From Sceloporus undulatus (lineage: Eukaryota; Chordata; Lepidosauria; Squamata; Phrynosomatidae), in assembly GCF_019175285.1 (NCBI RefSeq), contig NC_056527.1, forward strand, positions 105,759,823 through 105,823,822: DNA of 64,000 nt. The letters run 5' to 3'. Below, piece by piece: positions 57,526 through 64,000 of the stretch. How positions within the stretch are numbered: the first letter of the stretch is position 1; every line of letters starts with the position of its first letter. The position numbers and the translations under genes were made by a program. The notes beneath the pieces are model-generated. The model was not told the origin of the DNA. It saw only the letters and a program-made list of their open reading frames with translations, and ran no database searches.

Positions 57526-58640
57526 CTGGGGAAATAGAGGGCAGATATATGCATTAATAATTGGAAGACTCTACCCTCCCTCTCTTAGAGCCTCAGTAGG
57601 CCTAGTTCTGTCTTTTTCCTTCCTTCCAATCCCTTCTGAAAGCCACCTTTTTCATGAAGCATTTGGCACAGTCCCTTAGTTTAACAGTCATGCTTCAGTT
57701 AACAAAGCCTTTGACAAAAAAGCTTCTTTTAACAAAGCCCTTTTATGCCCCCTTTCCTTCTTCTTCTCTATCTAGCTGGAGGTTTTTTTAGCAGCATCAG
57801 CATTAACAGGATAATGAAAGAGGGTTGGAAAAACATAGACTTCCATGAATCTGAGTAAGTAGACCAAGTTTATGAAAACTCATGCTACAACCTCTTTCTC
57901 ACAGTCTCAGAAGTGCTGCAAGCTCCTTTTGCATAGTGATATTCCAGATTAGCATAGCTATGTCTTTTAATTCAATAGACTCTCACTGTTGGGTTACAAC
58001 AGCACACCTACAGTAAACAATGCAATAAAGTTTGAGTTGGGAAAAAGCAAGATTTTACTCTGTTTTACTCTACTGTAGCTGTTTGAGCCTGCCTACAAGA
58101 GGCAAGGTAAACAGAAGTTGCCCCCAGGACTCCTTACCAAGTTTGTGTGAGCAACAAAACAGAGAGAAAGAGGGAGAGCTGGATATAAGCCTTCCTCACA
58201 AGCAACCCCTGCATGATTAAGAAGCACAGACGTATACATTTGGCCACCAAACTGGAAATCATAAGAAAAGAGGAGGCTTGAGAAAGTAATCAGTCGCTGT
58301 ACTTTGGACAACACGCTTTCAAGTAATCTCCAGGCGATTCAAGATGTTGATGTTTACTTGTTCAAGGTTTATCTGACCTGGTTGTTTCATTTCACAAGTG
58401 CATATTGTTAGCTTTGGATATAAATGCCTGCTGAAATATATTGAACTGATCCTCTGTTTTTGGGTGCAGAAACCTTTCCCTATTCTTTCCAAAGTTTCTG
58501 TTAAAAAGTAATGCCTGGGAACATACCTACTTTGCTGTCAGAGATATAGCTGTACAGAAGATACAGGAGGTGTAGCTACATAGGGGCAAAACAATGGCAT
58601 TGTCCTTTCAAATACAAATTCTGTTTTCTCCCTCCATCAG
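57526..58640. other. Pentraxin intron or upstream DNA
   Basis: No exon for the pentraxin N-terminus (signal or anchor plus first coiled coil) is recognisable here or anywhere up to 64000. Confidence 0.45.
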
Positions 58641-58828
58641 ATTTTCCTTCAGTTCCCCAGCTTCGGCCATGAAACCCACTGGGTGACTTTGGGCAAGTCA
58701 CATGCTCTCAGCCTCAGGGGAAGGCAATGGCAAACCTCCTCTGAACAAATCTTGCCAAGAAAACCCTATGATAGAACGACCATAGGGTTGCCAGAAGTCG
58801 GAAGCGACTTGAAGGCACACAACATATG
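58640..58828 (+). mobile_element. tRNA-derived SINE, 5'-truncated
   Basis: GGCCATGAAACCCACTGGGT, TTTGGGCAAGTCACATGCTC, CTTGCCAAGAAAACCCTATG and AGTCGGAAGCGACTTGAAGG. Another tail of the same kind lies at 58961-59010. Confidence 0.75.
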
Positions 58829-59021
58829 CAGAGAATAATAACAATGAAGCATTCTGAAAGAAAATCATATAGAGTGGTTTACAGTTAAAAAGAACAATCA
58901 ATACAATTATAACAGAAGAATCATCCTAAAAAACAGAACATTAAAAAATCCCATCATGTGGTGACCATAAGGCTGCCATAACTTGGAAATGATTTGAAGG
59001 CACACAACAGCAACAACAGAC

Positions 59022-59166
59022 GACTTTTGGACTTTGAACTCAGTTTGCAGCAATTGAACTAAGCTTGAACACCAAAGAAGAAAACTGGGTGGAAGATAGA
59101 GAAACTGGGACAACACTGGATATACTGGGAATGTCCTCGCTAAATCAGGACAGTGGGAAAGTATGA
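59022..59166 (+). repeat. Non-autonomous repeat, family A, copy 4 (3' part)
   Basis: TTGAACTCAGTTTGCAGCAA, AAACTGGGACAAC, and AAATCAGGACAGTGGGAAAG then TATG at the end. Confidence 0.5.
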
Positions 59167-59434
59167 GCCTTTCCTACATTTAGGGGCAGTAGGCTGGCTT
59201 GGGGGTTAGGATAAGCATCTTACCACTGTGAGCCACTTCTGTGAAGCTGCTAGTGGTCTCAGCTCAGTCCAGCTAATAGCAGGGCCGAAGGCTGCAGCTA
59301 TAGAGAGGAGTGAATGAGGACATGGCCCATCCATAAAAATGCTGTCCCCTTCCCATGAAATTTTCCTTCAGTCCCCACATTACTAGCACTGCAGTAACTT
59401 AAAACTACAGTTGAGCATTTGGAACTACAATTTA

Positions 59435-59660
59435 GGCTGCATCTGCACTGGATCAATAATCCAGTTTGACACCCTTTTAACTTCCATGGTTCAGTGCTAT
59501 GGAATTCTGAGAATTGTAGTTTTGTGAGACATTTATTTAACCTTCTCTGTCAGAAAGCTCTGGTGCTGCAACAAGCAATAGTTCCCAGAATTCCATAGAT
59601 TTAAGCCATGGTTGGTAAAGTGGTGCCAGAGCGCATTATTTCTGCAGTGCGGATGCAGCC
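59435..59660. mobile_element. Palindromic MITE with TTA target duplication
   Basis: Left GGCTGCATCTGCAC, right GTGCGGATGCAGCC. TTA flanks both sides (59432-59434, 59661-59663). Full copy, 226 bp, same family as 36393-36576. Confidence 0.85.
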
Positions 59661-60099
59661 TTATAGGGATCCAAAGAAAACAGGTGGACAAAGTGACCCA
59701 GGAAAGGTAAACAGGTATGATTTTCAGTGTCTGTCTCTCTGCAATGCTATAAATTTGAGGACTGAAAGGAAATTTCATTTGCAGAGGTAGATTTCTTATT
59801 TGGGGATGCATGGTCCTCATTGTGCCAGCCCCCCTCCATAGCTACACCCCTGGTTGAGATACATAATTCTTGCTTTCGTGTTAAGATGGGGGAAATCAAG
59901 GGGAAAGGACAGCAGGTGTATTTTTAGTCCCTACACCTAGGTTTACACCTCAGATGCTCTTGTAATCTCTACTGCCGCCCACAGTGATGGCAAAAGCACA
60001 GTCCTGTCCCTTCTCCTATTGCTAGTTTTACCAAATCCCTCACGCACAGAGAGAAATCACTGGGGAAATTCTGCTCTTTTTCATTCTCAACCGGGGGGG

Positions 60100-60324
60100 G
60101 GTTACATCTACACTGTAGAAATAATGTGGTTTGACACCACTTTAAGTACGGTAGCTACATCCTATGGGCTCTTAGGATTTGTAGTGTTACAAGGTCTTTA
60201 GCTTTCTCTGCCAACGAGGGCTGGAGCCTCACAAAACTACAAATCACAGGATTATGTAGGATGGAGACACGGCAGTTGAAGTGGTGCCAAACTGTTTTTT
60301 TTTCCTACAGTGTGGATGCACCCT
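60100..60324 (+). mobile_element. Palindromic MITE
   Basis: GGTTACATCTACACTGTAGA at the left, CTACAGTGTGGATGCACCC at the right, with the pairs TAGGATTTGTAGT and ACTACAAATCACAGG. Diverged full copy. Confidence 0.75.
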
Positions 60325-60429
60325 GAATCAAAACTGGATGATCTACTTCACAGGTGTTCCAGCACTACTCTATTAACATTTCACAATTTCCACATTAAAA
60401 AGGAAGGTCCTATTTCATTTTCCTCCCTT

Positions 60430-60785
60430 CATTCGGTTGAAACCCAGCTGGTGCTGATATTTGGAGAATGGCTTTCTCATTTTCTCTAACGTGGCCAAGC
60501 AATATCACACACGACAAGTTATTAATAATGGGGAAGGACTGCAGAAGTTTGCTTTTGCCTGAGCCTACTGAGAAAGACAGAATCTTGCTTCTCCACCCTT
60601 TTGAGTTAATTGAGTACAAACTACTTTTCTACAAACTCAGTGCAGAAATTGAAGTAAGCTGAAGACAAAGGAGGAACATGGGAGGAGGAGGAAGAAACTG
60701 GGACATTTTAAAAGCAGTTGAAAAAGTGGGACCATAGAGGATTAATCAGGACTGTCCCTGCCAAATCAAGACAGCTGAAGGGTAT
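60430..60785 (+). repeat. Non-autonomous repeat, family A, copy 5
   Basis: Contains TGGCCAAGCAATA, GTTTGCTTTTGCCTGAGCC, TTGAAGTAAGCTGAAGACAA, AAACTGGGACATTTTAAAAG, and the 3' end GACTGTCCCTGCCAAATCAA then GACAGCTGAAGGGTAT. It has the best-preserved 3' half of the family in this window. Confidence 0.6.
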
Positions 60786-61385
60786 ATTTTCTTAGTGGTG
60801 GTGCCTAAGCTGGCAGTTTTCTAATTTTGTTTCCAAAGATGATTTGAAAACTGCTGAGGGCTTTGGAGGGCCACTTAAGGAACTTCTGTTTCTTCTTCAA
60901 ATCAAAGCAACATAGCTTTAGTTTAAATAACTTGTCTTCACTGACATTGGCAGTATCATCAAAATCAACATGGATGGGTGGATAGATGTTGTTGCTGTTG
61001 TGTGCCTTCAAGTTGTTTCTGACTTATGGAAAAAAAAACACATAAAATGCAGTAAAAGCTTATGGTTGTTCTTGTTTTTTAAAACATTTCTGAAGTTTTC
61101 CTCAAATTTTCTAACTGGAGCTTATAAACCACACAAGGTTGGCAGGTGCGAATCTCTGGCCTAGGCTATAAATTCGCTCAGAAGATCTCAGGGGGCCTCC
61201 CTGTACCTTAGGTATCAAACAGCAATATTATTCCAATATGCTTTTCAATCGAAAATCCTATTTTTAAAAAAATTGTTATCAAGCATTTTACTGCATTTTA
61301 TTGCTTTTGCTTTTGCATGGATTATGATTTTGCAATGGTTGTTGTCCATCTCCTGGCTCCAGCTTTGGGTACAAAAAAATGGGCT

Positions 61386-61636
61386 GTAATATCAGGCCAG
61401 CGTGGTGTAATGGTTTGAGCATTGGACTAGGACTCTGAGAGACTAGGGTTCGAAACCTGGCTCAGCCCTGGAAACCCACTGGGTGACTTTGGGCAAGTCA
61501 CACTCTCTCAGACTCAGAGGATGGCAATGGCAAAACCCCACTGAAGAAACGTGACAAGAAAACCCCATGATAGGGTTGCCTTAAATTCCTAATAAGCTGG
61601 AAACAACTTGCAGGCACACAACAACAACATACTTTC
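61386..61636 (+). mobile_element. tRNA-derived SINE, full length
   Basis: A-box CAGCGTGGTGTAATGGTTTG and B-box AGGGTTCGAAACC of a Pol III promoter. Then come CCCACTGGGTGACTTTGGGC, AAACCCCACTGAAG, AACCCCATGATAGGGTTGCC, and a tail ending AACTTGCAGGCACACAACAA. It is the best copy in the window. Confidence 0.85.
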
Positions 61637-63057
61637 ATGACTAAAGTAACAAACACAAAAGATGCTGTCCCATATCTGAAGTACTTAGGATGCTATCTTT
61701 TTCCTATTTTCTAACAGTGCCTCAGCAAACCGGTGCAGTGGTTTGGCTCTTGGGCATCCAAATGATGGCTTTTTACTGTCGGAATCTGCGCCCATCAGCT
61801 GAAATATCCATATGAGATGCCTTGCCTTTGGAGGTTATGGTCTTCTCGGTAGTGGTACCCTTCCTCTTGAATTTTGTAGTGATTGTTGCCAACTATTAGA
61901 TGGCAGGAATTAATTTCTATTGGTATCCTTTTTGTTGTTTGGAAATTATATCTGTATTGTCCTGTTTGGTTTGTTTACTTATTATTAAATATGTTTTGTA
62001 ACTAGAGTTGCAATTGACTTTGAGGACTATAACATCCAAAATCCACAAAACTGTTTTACCGTTATTGGACAAACAAAATGCACAAAATACACAGTGTAAA
62101 CCTTCAAAGCTCCACTTTGAAATCTTGTAAAATGTATTTTGTGCATTTTGGTTGGCCAATGAAGTTACCACAATTTAGTAGATTTCGGATGGCTACCTCT
62201 GGATATATTTTGATGACTATAGAAATACAAAGGTAATATGTGGAGTCGAAGGCTTTCATGGCCTGCATCCATAGTTTTTTGTGGGTTTTTCGGGCTATGT
62301 GGCTGTGTTCTAAAAGAGTTTATTCCTGACATTTCGCCAGCATCTGTGGCTGGCATCTTCAAGATGATTTGAAATAAATAAATATTATTGAAATAAATAC
62401 AACACCTGTATTTTAGGATGATATCCAGTGAAAGAGGTCTTATTTAATAACTCAGCTGAACTTTAATGGAGGAGTGAATGAACTACTTACATCTCCATAC
62501 ATTTGTAGACAATGAACAAATAAAAATTCAGTTTTTGTAGGAAAATGCCATACTCCCCTAGCTTTCTAGTGATTGTGTTTATTGCATGTGATGCCATTTT
62601 AGAAGAGGCACCTCATGCAACACACAATCACTACAATGGCCATTTTAAAAGAGGCATCCCCTCTGGTGTAAGCGCATGGGTAATGTCTTTCCTAAAATAG
62701 TAGCTCTTGTCTGTTGTTTTATTAGGTACAGTATTTAAAAAATAAATGCTTAGGCTTAAATCTAATTCACAGGCCTGCAATGAAAAAAACTTTTTTTCGG
62801 TATTGTAGCTAAGTGTATTTTTGGATTGCTGAATTTGAAAAAAAAACACAATAAAAATGTTATGCCACACACACAGCTCTTTCACAAATTTGATCTTTTT
62901 ATCAGTTCAGGTTTTCAGTTGGATGCACATGTCCCAATGCAATTTCTTTTAGTGCTTTTGAATAGATGTTTGTGTTTGATATCAATGAATTAAAGTGTTT
63001 TGAAAGTCTATTAGAAAACTTTAACCCCTTTCTCATTCTTTGTGTGATCATTTATTT
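61637..63057. other. Intergenic or intronic DNA, nothing certain
   Basis: A loose inverted pair AAATACACAGTG / ACAAAATGCACAAAATAC against GTATTTTGTGCATTTTGG at 62070-62150 suggests another decayed palindromic repeat. The GGAGTCGAAGGCTTTCATGG block at 62240-62365 (with TTCGCCAGCATCTGTGGCTG) is a known type of dispersed repeat seen in many lizard genomes. Confidence 0.4.
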
Positions 63058-63091
63058 CAGGCTGCTGGTACACTGCAGAATTCATGTAGAC

Positions 63092-63289
63092 CAGTGGTTC
63101 CCAACTTTCCTAATGCCACGACCCTTTAATACAGTTCCTCATGTTGTGGTGACCCAAACTCATTAAATTATTTTTGTTGCTACTTCATAACTGTAATTAA
63201 ATAGGTATTTTCGAATGGTCTTAGGCGACCCCCATGAAAGGGTCATTTGGCCCCCAAAGGGGTCCCGACCCTTAGGTTGTGAACCACTG
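63092..63289. mobile_element. SPIN/URR1-like hAT element with perfect target duplication
   Basis: Ends CAGTGGTTCCCAAC and, reversed, CAGTGGTTCACAAC. Exact 8-bp duplications ATGTAGAC lie at 63084-63091 and 63290-63297. The interior (TAATACAGTTCCTCATGTTG, GGTGACCC, TTTTTGTTGCTACTTCATAA, ATGGTCTTAGGCGACC, CCCCAAAGGGGTC) closely follows, as I remember it, the rodent URR1 and SPIN non-autonomous hAT elements. 198 bp, non-coding. Confidence 0.8.
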
Positions 63290-63377
63290 ATGTAGACTGA
63301 CACCGGTTTATCTGTCGTGGCTCCATTCTACAGAAATGGGTGTTCTAGTTTGTTGTAGCGCCAGAGAAGGCTAAATA

Positions 63378-63600
63378 GCAATAGCACTTTAGAAATAGCA
63401 CTTTACATTTCTATACCACTTCATAGTGAATTAAGCACTCTCTAAGCAGTTTACAGTGTATTACCGATTGCCCCCAACAAGGTGGGTACTCATTTTACCA
63501 ACCTACAAAAGGATGGAAGGCTGAGTCAACCTTGAAGCCCTGTTCAAACTCACAATGTTGTGGCTGCAGTACCGGCATTTCACCACTGCACCACCAGGGC
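63378..63600 (-). mobile_element. tRNA-derived SINE nested in MITE
   Basis: The reverse complement starts AGCCCTGGTGGTGCAGTGGT (A box), then GAGTTTGAACAGGGC (B-box region), TTGACTCAGCCTTCCATCC, GGTAAAATGAGTACCCACC, and ends in a TGCTATTGCT tail. It is a second SINE family; a fragment of it lies at 25616-25740. Confidence 0.8.
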
Positions 63601-64000
63601 TACAAATCCCAGAATTCCATAGCATTAAGACATCGCAGTTAAAGCGGTGGTTAAACTGCATTGATTCTGCAGCATCAATGCAGCATCAATCCCGTAATTA
63701 TAACACAGAAATGTCAAAGCCAGTTATGTAAAAAAAAACCTGTATGTGATGGAGCAAATCTGAGATTATTTTTTGGATTTAGAATCCCAAATTCCTATAA
63801 AACCGACATACATTTTTAAAAGGTTTTTATGATCTTCAGTTTTGTAGGTCTCTGTTATTAATCCCTACTATGGTTTATCTATTGTATAAACCAGTCAGAA
63901 CTGAATAACATTATGCAAGTTCCAAGAGTGGGTTTACTCTAGCTGGGACAAAACAATGGATGTAGGACATGATACATATTTCTAATTCTCTATAATCTGC

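Larger units (their letters stand above)
63058..63690. mobile_element. Palindromic MITE split by two later insertions
   Basis: Three pieces of the common MITE remain: 63058-63091 (GGCTGCTGGTACACTGCAGA), 63298-63377 (TGACACCGGTTTATCTGTCG, AGAGAAGGCTAAAT) and 63601-63690 (ACAAATCCCAGAATTCCATA, TTAAACTGCATTGATTCTGC). The gaps hold the hAT element and a SINE. Confidence 0.7.

Noticed and set aside
1-64000. CRISPR arrays, operons, bacterial-type promoters, tRNA or rRNA genes
   Set aside because: None found; the tRNA-like A and B boxes seen belong to SINEs, and the genes are spliced vertebrate genes.
1-64000. Retrovirus, LTR element or Polinton remains
   Set aside because: No paired LTRs and no gag, pol, env or capsid-like reading frames were recognised; the reverse-transcriptase fragments seen are of CR1 and other non-LTR types.

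Overview
The window is vertebrate nuclear DNA, most likely from a squamate (probably iguanian) lizard. The genes are split by GT-AG introns. The intergenic DNA is full of lizard-type repeats: 5'-truncated CR1 LINEs, tRNA-derived SINEs including one with a Sauria/Bov-B-type AAAGGT tail, pogo/Tigger-like elements, and many palindromic MITEs. The species cannot be fixed from the sequence alone.

Three genes can be supported. KCNJ14 (inward-rectifier K+ channel Kir2.4) lies on the + strand with two coding exons, 10330-11028 and 12278-12829, giving 416 residues. CYTH2 (cytohesin-2/ARNO, an ARF exchange factor) lies on the + strand with twelve coding exons between 21576 and 40880. All phases join, giving 399 residues, and a candidate 3-nt GAG microexon at 33593-33595 would give the 400-residue triglycine form. 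A neuronal pentraxin-family gene runs on the - strand, convergent with CYTH2. Its last four coding exons (57525-57345, 54947-54700, 53366-53187, 52775-52566) cover the second coiled coil and the whole pentraxin domain. Its first exon is not seen and probably lies beyond 64000.

Layout: 1-10170 is repeat-rich DNA upstream of KCNJ14. 10179-about 14020 is KCNJ14 and its probable 3' UTR. 14020-21200 is repeat-rich intergenic DNA. 21270-21575 is the CYTH2 promoter, with four inverted CCAAT boxes. 21576-40880 is CYTH2 coding, followed by a repeat-poor stretch that is probably 3' UTR. 46400-49340 is the gap between the convergent genes. 49340-57525 is the pentraxin gene, with a candidate poly(A) signal near 49355. 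57526-64000 is repeat-rich DNA, probably pentraxin intron 1 or upstream sequence.

The genes do not form a pathway, but the trio is informative. From memory of human gene locations, Kir2, cytohesin and neuronal pentraxin genes also lie together on 22q13 (KCNJ4, CYTH4, NPTXR) and 17q24-25 (KCNJ2, CYTH1, NPTX1), with CYTH3 and NPTX2 both on chromosome 7. The locus therefore looks like one arm of an ancient whole-genome-duplication paralogon that keeps a pentraxin not known to me beside human CYTH2 on 19q13.33. No retroviral or other capsid-bearing element was recognised.
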